From: Steinernema hermaphroditum
Lineage: Eukaryota > Nematoda > Chromadorea > Rhabditida > Steinernematidae
DNA length: 64,000 bases
Assembly: GCA_030435675.1 (NCBI GenBank)
Contig: CM059621.1
Coordinates: forward strand, 4,464,001-4,528,000
Direction of reading: 5' to 3'
This document shows positions 35,501-45,207 of this stretch, one piece after another (the stretch's first letter is position 1; each line of letters begins with the position of its first letter). The position numbers were made by a program, and so were the translations under genes. The notes below the pieces were generated by a model, which saw only the letters and a list, made by a program, of their open reading frames with translations, was not told where the DNA came from and did no database searches.

Positions 35501-35591
35501 AGCTGCGGAGAGGCCCGACCGCTCACCACCACGACAGACAGGGGGAAAATGATTTTTGAAAATGAAATGATGAAAATGAAATGATGAAAAA
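32524..35591 (-). mobile_element. Full-length RTE-clade non-LTR retrotransposon
   Basis: About 3.07 kb between 10-bp direct repeats CATTTATATA. The 3' end (low coordinates) is very short after the ORF and finishes in AATAAAATTCGTAAATTCG, a simple-repeat tail typical of RTE rather than poly(A). Truncated 3' copies lie at 43265-43530 and 48325-48452. One long ORF, a short 3' UTR and variable target duplication fit the RTE clade. The intact frame and clean target duplication suggest a recent insertion. Confidence 0.85.
32560..35532 (-). CDS. RTE endonuclease-reverse transcriptase ORF
   Basis: 990 codons without a stop; the leftmost start is GTG and the first ATG with good context is at 35445 (MFHPHPFPR). 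An AP-endonuclease domain spans about residues 40-320 (LGTLNVRRL, VVALTELRW, LLGDMNAK, IDYIL, SDHR). The reverse transcriptase spans about residues 510-780, with NYRPISLL, AFIDFEKAFD, RGVRQGDTISP and the catalytic FADD box. The C-terminus has RRM-rich and RPLGRPRTRW motifs usual for RTE. It nicks target DNA and copies its RNA at the site (target-primed reverse transcription). All catalytic motifs look intact, so it may be active. Confidence 0.9.
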   Translation of the reverse strand: MVVSGRASPQLSSKQRGLDSEALEPQSLVMFHPHPFPRVVLGTLNVRRLASTARLVELQKEIEKTNLDVVALTELRWKSFGGMDLEDSDFCFFHAGPEDNSSTSGTGFLVKRRLKRHIQQFHQVAPRISRLDLQFEDQILRLYSVYAPATRSHEPNDDEDEEEDDDYEAFLEEIRAELRHVGMPIGANWGANVGGSGESNRRIIPVLLGDMNAKMGRRTDEDEDAMGNHGYGERNRRGQLLVDLCEDFRLRSVNSYFKSRPGRKWTWISPNGRSKNCIDYILAPRSIQFRSSNVLGSYNAGSDHRILRATIQPPTPRLWREDQTPVKKKKLNRDLFKMAVALNPPRINTESPEGYAQLTEYVHEAARFAEEDEEKKNRLSTRTTDLLRQRHVLRRRQITNDDRIALTELNKLIRREVRNDINQHHRRHVEEAVMNCTGLRKVRGEVATGRRRIVQLRDNNGNLYSTKTQIHEVIKNFYEELYASTVNVEYEASEEPEECPEIMPGEVEEAMRRMKTGRSPGRDKVTVEMLKLAKDSILGPLTGILNWCLRNCAVPEKMADASTILLFKKGDPMQLKNYRPISLLSAVYKILTKVIVTRIERILDAEQPEEQAGFRRNYSTVDHLQAINLLVEKTREYRIPLFIAFIDFEKAFDSVEINAVWNAIKRQGVPAAIINLLQKIYGQAASYIQLGEERVPIKIQRGVRQGDTISPKLFTATLEEVFRELEWEDFGINISGTKLSNLRFADDIALIANTEEELQQMVTELDEASRRSGLRMNREKTKILATEEALIRLNGEVIEQVEAFVYLGQEVRLRRDHYKEITRRIQSGWNVFRRYTDFLTSRSVLMRWKRRLFDQCVLPAMLYGSETWSLTKSARKKLATAQRRMERRMVGVRLIDRKSNEWLRGVTKVKDIDEAARRRKWNFAWKMANGSPEKWSSRLEEWRPPVKRPLGRPRTRWIDEFTKKLGSRRWKHRARQEARRHWINMGCDNM

Positions 35592-35601
35592 CATTTATAT
35601 A
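35592..35601. repeat. Target-site duplication of the RTE, 5' side
   Basis: CATTTATATA, the partner of 32514-32523. Confidence 0.6.
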
Positions 35602-35759
35602 TAAGGGATTTTAAATGATGAAAGCGGGGAAAGCGATTTAGAAAGAACGGTGCATGAAATAAAGAAGATAGTACCTAATTATACACATATACGAAACAGA
35701 ATAAACATCACGTTAGCGAGAAAATAGGAGACCATGTCGTAGTAAAAGTCAAGCTATGT

Positions 35760-36230
35760 ATAAGTCGTCTTCGAAAGATGGTAGCAGTTCTGGATTAACG
35801 ATGTTTTTTAACGGTCTTGTCAGGAAGGCTCTTCCAGATAGATATAACTGAATTATAGAAGTAGCGACGGAAGCTTTCGATCTTTCGAATAATAGGATGG
35901 ATTGTGAACAGTGACCGCGACCTAGTCAGTGAATTTAGTGGTGGAGCAATAAAGCAATCCTCCATCCATACGTAAAGGAAAAGGCTGCGTTAAGACGTAT
36001 TTTAGAAACGTGTTAGTAGAAGCATTCAACATAGCTAGGAACGAAGCCATCGTGTGGAGCAAAGTTGTTGCTACGGAGAAATATGGATTTCGCATATTTC
36101 TGTTGCGTAGCTTCTACTAGATCGGAATCTTTTGCTGTGTGTGGAGACCACACAATGGAACTAAACTCAAGGATATAGTCATAACAATAGTCATACAATG
36201 GAACACTGTTGCAACCGTTTTTCTCAAGCT
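35760..36230 (-). mobile_element. Fragment of a CR1/Jockey-like LINE (3' coding end)
   Basis: The frame at 36198-36013 contains LEFSSIVWSPHTAKDSDLVE, the conserved thumb region after the polymerase domain of CR1/Jockey-type elements. Further down, a shifted frame reads NSVISIWKSLPDKTVK, the typical end of such ORFs. Frameshifts separate the pieces, so it is a dead fragment unrelated to the neighbouring RTE. Confidence 0.6.
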
Positions 36231-36231
36231 C

Positions 36232-36724
36232 GTTTCCTTAGATACCTCTTAAGGTGTGGCTCGAAACACAACTTATATTCTATGAGTTGTGCCAGATTTT
36301 TGGGCGCAAGCTGGACTTTAGGATTAGCCCGAGTTGTTCCCCCTTCCTAGGGCGGTTCCGTGATGAGTTCTCTGTGTTATTGGGTGGTATAATGGACTCA
36401 AGTTCAGTCTAGCATTTTATTGGAGTGCGGAACACTTGGAGGCGAAACTAAGGAAGAGTGGAATGAGGGCAGCGATGGCAAGTTTCCAGTTTGAGCATCG
36501 TCACGCGAGACTTCTGAGGGCTCTTTTGTGGGACCTGGGATTGGAAAAAGTGTTTTGATGTTGATGTGGATAATATTTCCGAAAATAAATTCCCATTGAG
36601 AAAGCATACTTATCAGAATCAGCAATCCCAAATCTATCTCGAAGTTATCCGCAAATTACTGATTACTACTAGGTAATACTAGGTCACAGATTCGCATTTA
36701 CTCCAGATTCAGCAGAACACAGAA
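36232..36724. other. Intergenic, nothing recognised
   Basis: No supported feature between the LINE fragment and gene A. Confidence 0.4.
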
Positions 36725-37365
36725 TCACCAGACATAAAAAGCCACTCCTCCCTCGGTTCCCTTGTAGAAGGTGTTGGATCGCTTGGTGAGCTCGAACTTA
36801 TCACGCTTGGAGGTGTAAAAAACGTCTATAAGAACCTCGATCATTAATGTGAGACCTGTTGCTCCCCTACCGTCAATGTGAGGCAAGCTCTTGACATAGT
36901 ACATAGCTTTGTTGGCTCCGCAGTATCCTTCCTTCGTCGACACCATCATCATCTCTCCATTTTTGATAGGCGTGGCGCTGATGTGCTGCTTATTTCCTTT
37001 ATAACTCACGTGCATGACTTTAAGCTCGGGACAGAAGTAGTCGATGATCACTTTGTTCTCCAGATACTCGGAGTAGGGAAGGACGTTTCCTTCGCTTCCT
37101 GAAAGTCTTTATGTCGATGTGCTTAGAACGATTTGCATGCCTTCGTAGTAGTAGCTGGTGGGGAGCCTCCTTGAGTTAATGTAGTATAAATGATGTATGT
37201 AGCGACGACTGTACGCTCTTTGAAATGGCACCACCTTGGAGACAACGAGGCTATTAATATGTTCCTAAAAACGACGTTTGATGTACGTGGAAGGCAAGCA
37301 ACCTCATCGGTGGCTGCTGAAGAAGCAGCGACGGAGAAGATGGCGACACAAACGATCCACAACAT
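36725..37365 (-). CDS. Gene A: minimal member of the modular secreted family
   Basis: Exons 37365-37303, 37264-37141, 37098-36871 and 36825-36725 give 171 residues. The second intron (37099-37140) starts with GC instead of GT; its acceptor is normal. Residues 1-18 are a signal peptide. The rest is only the family's C-terminal domain: PFQRAYSRRYIHHLYYINS, LPYSEYLENKVIIDYFCP, EGYCGANKAMYYVKSLPH and an end SNTFYKGTEGGVAFYVW. It has no cysteine modules and no Thr-rich linker, so this domain can stand alone. Two cysteines in the domain are conserved in all members. Function unknown; secreted. The paralogues B-E guided the splice choices, and the frame closes exactly. Confidence 0.7.
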
Positions 37366-37389
37366 GGTTTGTCATCAGCCATCTGGGAG

Positions 37390-37402
37390 CGCCATTTTAT
37401 GC
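37390..37402 (-). promoter_or_regulatory. TATA-like box of gene A
   Basis: Minus strand GCATAAAATGGCG, about 26-37 bp before the ATG. It matches the CATAAAACGGCG box of gene D. Confidence 0.55.
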
Positions 37403-37409
37403 AGGTGCT

Positions 37410-38340
37410 TTTGCGTCGGCGACCAGACGTCGGAACGCGTTTGGTGCCTAATAATTGTGGTTTTAAAAGCTTCTTTTGCAAAATGCTCTTCTTGCATAAC
37501 ATTTTCTAATCGGGGACCAGCTTCCAGAGTGCAAATATTTAATACCCTTTGAGCGATTTTTTTGCAGGATGGATATCTATTGAATGTGTTCTATAAATAA
37601 ATACAAAAATTTGATCCATGGCGCAAATATATTGTAAATATACAGTTGTTAAGTTGATGCCGGGTCATGCGATTTAAACATCTTGTATTTTTTAAATGCT
37701 TACTCCCTGAGTGAAATTCGTCTACTCACGCTATTTAAATAGTGTGCATGAGATCGTTGTATAAAATCCAAAATACTGTCCATGAGATGGTTCTATGAAT
37801 TTTGAAATAGTGACGAAATCCTAGAAGATGAACTTGAACATGAAGTAGAACACAAGCTTAATACCTCCGAACTTCTACGAGTATTTAATGAAGACAGCAG
37901 GAAGTTATCACGGGCATTTCCAGAGCCATCCTTCCTCACGACAATACAAGACGGACCCGTTCGAGGCTTGAACAGTTGCCTCGCGCATACTACAATGTCT
38001 CAGAGGATACAAGGTCTTATGTCTCTCTTCAGTTTTTAACCCATCTTTAGCCTCTTTTCTGAACACTACTCTTTCTGTCAACACGGCTACGTGGCTTTTA
38101 GCATCTAGAGGATGCGAATTCGCATACAGTCGTGTTTATTTCTATCACACATCAACTGGCAAAGGCCTAATTGGGGCCGAAATCATAATGCGCGAATGCA
38201 GTTTCCAAATCATCAGGCATAATCAATGCCTCAGAAACAAAAGCATTTCGGTGGACAACTATAGAAAGGTTGCACAAAAGTCGCACGTTATTTGTAATCA
38301 GATAGCATTATTCATAATTTATTCGATTTTTCACAACAAG
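37410..38340. other. Intergenic between genes A and B
   Basis: No gene. A dispersed repeat lies at 38084-38150. Confidence 0.4.
38084..38150 (+). repeat. Dispersed repeat shared with 43783-43850
   Basis: GGCTACGTGGCTTTTAGC and GATGCGAATTCGCAT recur, with a few changes, at 43783-43850 in the same orientation. The element type is unknown. Confidence 0.5.
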
Positions 38341-38349
38341 GTTCTTTCA

Positions 38350-41300
38350 TCACCAAAGGTAAAAAGCTTTTCCGTACGGCTGGTGCTTGTAGAAAGTGTT
38401 CGTATACCACACGTTGTTGTACTCGTTCCTGTTTGTGGTGTAGAACGTATCTAGAATGACATGGTCTTCTTAGTTGATGATTCTCTTTTTACCTTTAAGA
38501 TGAGGCAAACTTTGAATGTAGTACATGGTCTTGGTGGCGCCGCAGTACCCCTCCTCGGGTGACACCACCATTATAGGCCTTCCTTTGGTAAGGCTGAAGT
38601 ACTGGTTAGCGCCGTCATAGACTTCATTCATGACTTGGAGTTTGGGACAGACACGGTTGAGAATCGCTTTGTTTTTGACGTAATAGGAGTAAGGAATTAC
38701 CTTCCCTTCGATTCCTAAAGTTGATCCGCCTATTTAAGAAAAACTGAATAACTAAAGAAGTACCTTCGTATTTGTATCCATGGGGAAAGGTCGCCGAGTT
38801 CACTTGATAGAGGTGCTTCACGCTAGCGGAGTAGGATCTGTAGAACGGTTTCACATTGGGGAAAACGTGCGCTTTGAGCAATTGCTAGACTACGCTGTTA
38901 GATAAGACAAGATATGAGAAGAGCAAGAACCTGATAGCTTGCAGTCGTGGTGATCGGTCTTCGAGTCGTTGTGGTCGTCTTTTTGGTAGTTCCCAGCGTT
39001 TTGTGCTTCCCGTTAATAATTGAGAGGAATGATGGGATCGGCTTCGTGATTTTAGGAGTTGTTGTGGTACGTTTCGGAGTTCTGGTCGTGGTGGTGGGTT
39101 TGGGCGTCGTTGTTGTCTTTGTGGTGGGCTTGGGTGTCGTTGTGGTCGTGGTGGTCGGTTTCGGAGTAGTTGTTGTGGTAGTTGTCGTCGTTGTAGTGGA
39201 AGTGGTTGAAGTACTTGTAGTCGGGGTCGTCGTTGTAGTAGTGGTGGTGGTTGACGTGCTTGTGGTGTTAAGTAATTCAGTAGGTGAGGGAGTTGCCGGA
39301 TTGAGAACTCCGTCAAGGTTGTATTCGCAAACAAAGCCATGACGTGACGGTTTTGGTCCCATGCCCCCGTTTGTGGTAATATCCGACACTGTATTACCAT
39401 TGGCCTTCACAACATACGTCTTGTCGCTCTGAAAGATTTCGCCATGTTTCTTGTTCCATGATTGCGCAATTACCTCAAGAACTTCAAAATCGATCAGCTC
39501 CTTCTTAATCCTGTCGTTAACAGTAGCTAGTGCATGACCGACATATTCCGTCACAGGCTCGTCCATACCCAATTCCACCAAAAGAGGGTTGTAAAACTTC
39601 TCGAGATGAGCTAAGCAGTGCTTTTCGAAGATGCCCAATTGATTTTCCGTAGGTTTCTCTTGAAGAAGTCCGTATTCCAGCACAAGATAACACTTGCTTC
39701 CGATAAAATGTCCTTTTGTGCAGAAGGCTTTACGACGCCAGTCTAAACCGCTCGTTACAGAACTAAGCAGTTCTAACAGTCACTACCGAAGGCGGTAGTC
39801 GGCTTCGGAGTGGTAGTGGTGGTAGGAACCGATGTTGTTGTCGTCGAATGGAAAAGACTCTTTAGCGCTTCGAAATCAGTATAATTGTACACGCAAAGTG
39901 TTCCAAAAAGCTGAGCATTTTGATCGTCCGGCAGGAAGGTTGTTTCCTTATCGTTAATCTTCGCAGCGTAGGCTCTTCCGTGCTGAACAAATGAACTGCT
40001 GCTTTGCATACTAAACAAGATACTTACTTCTAGAATTCCATCACGTAGCAGTTCCTTATGTATTCCTGATTCCTTCGACGCTACCGTCGCATTCAAGTAG
40101 CGACATATCCCATTTGCGATGGCCTCTCCAATTTGAAGGAGTATTTTGAAGTAATAGCTCTCCATTTGCGCCGTACAAAGTGAGCTCCACAACCAATTTG
40201 GAGCATCGGTCGTGTTCAACTTAAATGCCTCATTTCGCAAAGGTAAATAACACGATCCATTCAACATATGCCCTTTCTGACAGAAACTTTCCAAGCGCCA
40301 AGATTCATGTTGAGGTGTGGCAGCTGTCGTTAGAGGCGTTGTCAAATCAGTCGTGTCCTGGTATTCGTAAAAGCAAACGTAACCATGTCGCTTAAGATCC
40401 GACCCCTCTGCGTTCAAGCTCATATCCTCCACACGATTGGCTTTGACTTTCACGGCGTATACTTTTCCGTCCTAAATGGAATGATTTGAGATCGCGCGAA
40501 ATCGACCAAAGATAATCGTGGTAAATATTTAACATTTTTCTTACCTGAAGAACGTTAGCTTCTAGCAATGTTTGTTTCATGGTATCGTTCAAAGACGCCA
40601 GAGACCAACTAAAATGTTCACCAATATCCACTTCCTGGCGTTTTGACATGTAGTCGCTCAAATTCGTCCAACAGTATTCTTCCAGTACGTGCACACGCTT
40701 TGTATTGTCCTCGGTTTCAAACGCCATGTAACATTCGTTTCCATTTCGGTGCCCACCCTTGCAGAAATCTCCAAACCGGTCGCCTATTGGTAATATTCAG
40801 TTAAACTGTCAATTCAATAGCATTTTTACGTAGCGATGGTTGAAATAGACTCTTAAGTTCCTCATATCGACGATATTCGTATCGACAGACAACACCATAA
40901 TCTGCAGCGTCAAAACCCTCGTTCATAGGAGACAAACCTTCGTATAGAGTTCCAGATCCAATCTTCATCATGTACCACTTTGCTTGCTAAAAACACTTTT
41001 AAAGAAGTTGCCGAAATCTTGTGGATTAGTGCATTTCTTGAGGATGTATCCCGAGGCTCTCAAAGTTGTGCTCATCACCGCCTCCATCGCGCCTAATGTT
41101 CTCGGCACATTACCTCATTTTTGGCTTAGTGAACAGTGTTTTCGAGATGATGGTGAATGAACTGTGATGAACGATGGAGATGATGATGCCCATCTAACTG
41201 TTGGAGTTTAGCTGGCAGGCTGCTGAGCTCGAAGCGCCAGAAACGCTTTCCTATTGCTACCAGGAAATCATAGGAGAAGAACCTGTTGGGGGCGATAAAA

Positions 41301-43014
41301 ACCCAGATTGACGGTTCATTTGGCGTTATTTTACTATTGGTTTTGGATAAGCACACTACAAGGGAATTTCTTACCTCTACGAGTCCTAAAAACCGCAATA
41401 GGACAAAGATCATGAAATGAGTATCAAATGCCATCAAAGAAGAGTCCACGAACTTTGACATATCGCTAATGGCACTAGCAGTGAAAACTTTTTGAGACTC
41501 TAAGTAAGGTCTCCAGTAGTAGGCATTCAAATAGTCCAAACATATATTTTCAAATCTGGAGACACTGTAGTTCATCCATATTTCTTTTTCGCTATCTGTT
41601 TTAATATAAAATCGGTCCTTGTGGAGTGGTAAATAACACGTTTCTCCAATCATCAAACCAGAACTGCATAAACCGTGTTCGAGGCGCAAATCTAAAAAAA
41701 ATAGAGAGAGAACACTACTTATTATTTGTGTTCAATTTACCGAATGGAGAATCCACAGTAGCTGTGCTGGAATTGCCGTCTGCATATTCACAGATCACTC
41801 CAAAACCTGCAAATGGATTTCCTGGAGTCCAATGATAATGCAGGCCACTTCCACTGATCGTTGCGTATATTCTGCTATCCTGAAACGAACGTAAAGTTCG
41901 AAGGCAACTTTGAATTACGCAGTCAAGTGTTGGTCTAGTGGGAATAGCTTTCACAGTTTGCGCCTCAGAGTGAGGAGAACATTGGCATCGTCTGTCTGTC
42001 TGTTTTTCAGTGAGAATAGCGCAGACAACTACAGAAAATAAGAAAAAAAATCTCGAGCGGAAAAATCTTCTTAGAAGGTTTCACAATTTTGCAAACGAAT
42101 TTTGTAGGTTCCGTTCATTATATCGTGTGCCAATTTTGAGTCGCCCGATCCTATCGCATTATTTCTAGCCAGAGATGCCGACTCGGGTTGAGTTCGCAAT
42201 CGGAGCCGAGCCGCGAGACGGCTCCGGCTCGCCGGCTCGGAGCCAAACCCGAGCCAACCCACGGCGCCCCAATATATACTAGGGACAATATCAACCGTTC
42301 GCGGGCGTCGGTACAAATGGCGCAGACAACGAGAGACATTTGGCATACAGCGGCGGAGCAAAGACATCGGAATTTCTCTCGTCGTCTGCTACCGCTCCCT
42401 GCGAACAGTCGGAATTTTCCCTAGTATATATGGTCGGGCTCCGGCTCGGATATCACGAGCCGAGCCGAGGCGGGTGGTTCGAGCCGGCTCCGGCTTGGCT
42501 CGGTGACTCCGGCTCATGTGGCATTTCTGTTTCTAGCTGTAATCAACCTCGTGAAATCCAGCTTCTATCAACTGCATGAGAAAGTAATCTTTTGTATCTG
42601 CCAGTTGTGAACGGAATTGCTCCTTGATATCCTCATCGAATCCATACGCCTTCATGATATGATTCCGACAATGTTCTTGTAGATCGTCTTCGGCGTAAAG
42701 TTTTCGAAATTTCCCAACAGAAATCTCTTCTGTGACTTTTGGAAGATCGTTAAGCGCCACATAACACTTTCCATCCACCATTACTCCTTGTCCTTCACAG
42801 AAACTTTCTAGATTTATATCTGAAAAGAGAAATCGAACCTGTATTTAGCAGTGTGATTACCTGTGAGTTTCTTCGCCGTTTTAGAGTTTTCAGTCACAAT
42901 TGTGTTAGCGGATGTAGCGGCAGATTGCAGGAGTATGTCTTTTCCATAGGTTCCCGTACCTGAGACAAGCGATGCCGCAGCGATCGAGAAGAGGGCCGCG
43001 TAACACCACCACAT
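38350..43014 (-). CDS. Gene B: large intact member of the modular secreted family
   Basis: Thirteen exons close in frame to 1042 residues: 43014-42861, 42819-42548, 41879-41741, 41691-41375, 40986-40830, 40783-40545, 40471-40028, 39982-39787, 39742-39474, 39428-38931, 38884-38764, 38714-38493 and 38450-38350. Signal peptide at residues 1-18. Five modules of roughly 130-160 residues follow (about 52-188, 189-346, 347-482, 483-639 and 640-775). Each starts with an FCxxG...CY motif, has a mid-module helix with one Cys, and ends in G(V/I)(V/I)CxY. A Thr/Pro/Lys-rich linker (about 775-895) is probably O-glycosylated. Residues 896-1042 are the C-terminal domain. Most introns inside modules are phase 0 and those between modules phase 1. 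A hAT element sits in intron 2. Function unknown; extracellular, possibly a mucin-like adhesion or defence protein. Confidence 0.75.
42170..42529. mobile_element. hAT-type MITE (360 bp) in intron 2 of gene B
   Basis: Ends CAGAGATGCC and GGCATTTCTG are inverted, and the element is flanked by an 8-bp duplication TTTCTAGC (42162-42169 and 42530-42537). An 8-bp target duplication and CAGxG-like ends define the hAT superfamily. The subterminal DNA is full of GAGCCG/CGGCTC repeats in both orientations, which may bind transposase. It has no coding capacity. Confidence 0.85.
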
Positions 43015-43045
43015 TTCTAGCGTTCTGTAGCTATCATCTAATGTA

Positions 43046-43058
43046 GAGCGCCTTAAAT
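43046..43058 (-). promoter_or_regulatory. TATA-like box of gene B
   Basis: Minus strand ATTTAAGGCGC, about 38 bp before the ATG at 43014. Weaker than the boxes of C and E but in the same position. Confidence 0.4.
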
Positions 43059-43158
43059 GTGTTCGACGGTGGGCGTTGGTTGTGCAACTCCCCCTGAATA
43101 TCAAATCGAAATGTGAAAGCAATCTTGCAGAAAGCATTCTCTGTATAATCATTTGATT

Positions 43159-43239
43159 TAACGTGCAAAGCTACGCCCTGTAATCTAACGTGCAAAGCTA
43201 CGCCCTGTAATCTAACGTGCAAAGCTACACCCTGTAATT
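43159..43239. repeat. 27-bp tandem repeat, three units
   Basis: TAACGTGCAAAGCTACGCCC plus TGTAATC repeated three times, the last unit with one change, about 145 bp upstream of gene B. Confidence 0.8.
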
Positions 43240-43264
43240 TGTTACTGTAAATAAATGCATTAAT

Positions 43265-43530
43265 CTTTTTTTACTTTATTTGCGATATCTAACATTTACA
43301 TGTTGTCACCCCCTAAATCTAACCAGCCCGGCTTCTTCTTGCGCTCGGTGTAACATACTGGTCGAAGAGTCTTCATTTCCATCGCATCAAGACACTTCTG
43401 GGGGTCAGCAAGTACATGCACCGTCTGAAGACGTTCCATCCGCTCTGGATTCTTCGGGTGATCTCCTTGTAGTGGCCTCTCCTCAGCCTGACTTCTCGTC
43501 CCAGGTACACGAAGGCCTCTACAATCATAT
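43265..43530 (-). mobile_element. Truncated and internally deleted RTE copy
   Basis: It matches the 3' end of the full-length RTE (32530-33130) with a large internal deletion. Shared words include GACGTTCCATCCGCTCTG and TTCTTCGGGTGATCTCC. Same orientation as the full element. Confidence 0.8.
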
Positions 43531-43539
43531 TTCGAAGAG

Positions 43540-45165
43540 CTATCCCCTAAACATAAATGGATCACCGATGGGTTTGTTGGGCTGTTTGTGATTTTTCGTG
43601 CGAACGAGAGCGGCCGCATTTGATCATTTGAGAAGCGGTTAGCGAAAGAAATTAGCCACGGTCACAGACACATTCATCAGACCGGTTCAATGGCATTACG
43701 TCTTCTAGACCGACAGCTCACAAATTTTCTATCGAGTTTGACCGGAATAAAAGAATCCTATGAGCGCTAATCTTACTACCCACAGGGCTACTTGGCTTGT
43801 AGTACCTAGAGGGTGCGAATTCGCGCGTAGCCGCTTTTATCCAATAGTAAAACAACGATGCTTTTTGATTCAAGAAATGTTGACCTCATTCGACAGATGT
43901 GAGGTAGTGTTGAACCCGAATCAGGTCACAACAATAAGACCGAGAATGAATACAGAGATGTCTCAAATGTCCCAATCCTAGCGGGAGCCGGCTAGGTTCA
44001 GCAACATATATTGGGTGACAACATTGGGACAACACACATAATGGGGGCAAGGAGAAAGGTAGCTTATCGACCGTTAGGAAGGACCCGACCAAAGTTATTA
44101 GAATAATGGTTCGTTCTAGGCTTGGGACACCTGAGAACGGCCACAATCTGAAGGTCGGCTTCAACTCTCTGAATTCCTCGATACTCCCTCTTTTATCTCT
44201 ACTCTGCCTCTTAATTCAGTCTCAAAATAATCTCTTCAACTTCTTTCTTAGGTCTCGAACTCAAACTTCACGAACTGGAACTCCTCTGTGCCTCCCAGGC
44301 AATCTCCTGCGGGAATCTCCCTTCCGCACTCAAACTCTTCTGGTCAATCTCTCCTCTAACTCTCAAACTGATGAACTCGAACGATGACCTCTCTCTGCGA
44401 ACCCTTTGGCTCACCACGACAGGACAAATGGGGACAATGCTTCAAGACAGCGCTTCAATAAACTTCTTTTATCTACACGAAGTAGATACAACTTCTCTAG
44501 TTGTCGCACTAGAGAGCGGGCCAAGATACAACAAAGGGGGGGGGGCTTTTATTCAGCATTCGGGCCGGGATTCCGCTCCCGTGACGTCGAGCTTCTTGGT
44601 CTCTGCTGGGCGGTCCGGGGACTTCCGGTCGGTCGCGGTTCTTCGGGCCATCGTTGACGTCGCGCTCGTCGTCGATGTACTCCTCGGAGAGTACGCTGTC
44701 TTCGGCTGCCTCCTTGACGACGGGGGTCGCGGCGGCGATCCGGCATTCTCTAAACATTTCAGAGATTAGTCTTTGCATTCTCAAAGGGCTTATCTGATCG
44801 TCGCGCAGCTGATATGCTTTGGGAAACATCTGATCGGCTTGACGGATTCGATCAACAGAAAACGAGTTCTTACCGGCTTACCTTTACATTAGCCCGTTGT
44901 ACGATGTACTGGACAGATGGACAGAGTTTCATGAACGCGTCACTTCACCGTAGAAATAAACCAAAAGCACATAGAGCACTCACTTATGTTTCTACTCAAA
45001 AATTCTGCTGCAGAAATGGAGACGACGATCTTGCAGATTGCCGCGTGCAAACTGCTTACTTAATAAGTAATATTTCATGCACGGTGTATCTTTGTGCAGA
45101 AATCGTTTGCAAACGGTATTATAATGCAGCAGGAAGGTCGCTTTGAATTTTCGCCAACGCTAAAA
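43540..45165. other. Intergenic with one unassigned open frame
   Basis: It contains a dispersed repeat (43783-43850). There is also a 106-codon minus-strand frame at 44829-44509 of low-complexity charged composition (ERDVNDGPKNRDRPEVPGPP) that could be a retroelement gag remnant or a small gene. No splice or promoter support. Confidence 0.35.
43783..43850 (+). repeat. Dispersed repeat shared with 38084-38150
   Basis: GGCTACTTGGCTTGTAG and GGTGCGAATTCGCG parallel the first copy. Confidence 0.5.
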
Positions 45166-45171
45166 GCCATG

Positions 45172-45179
45172 TATAAAAG
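45172..45179 (+). promoter_or_regulatory. TATA box of gene C
   Basis: TATAAAAG, 36 bp before the ATG at 45208. Confidence 0.65.
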
Positions 45180-45207
45180 AGGTCGCCTACACAACTCTTC
45201 CGCAGTC

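Noticed and set aside
38451..38492. Same TAA stop in genes B and the D duplicate, first read as shared premature termination or readthrough
   Set aside because: A GT-AG phase-1 intron (42-57 nt) lies here in A, B, C and D. Removing it joins LPHLK to DTFYTT in every member, so the stop is intronic.
43159..43239. CRISPR-like array
   Set aside because: Units are directly abutting without spacers and the genome is eukaryotic.
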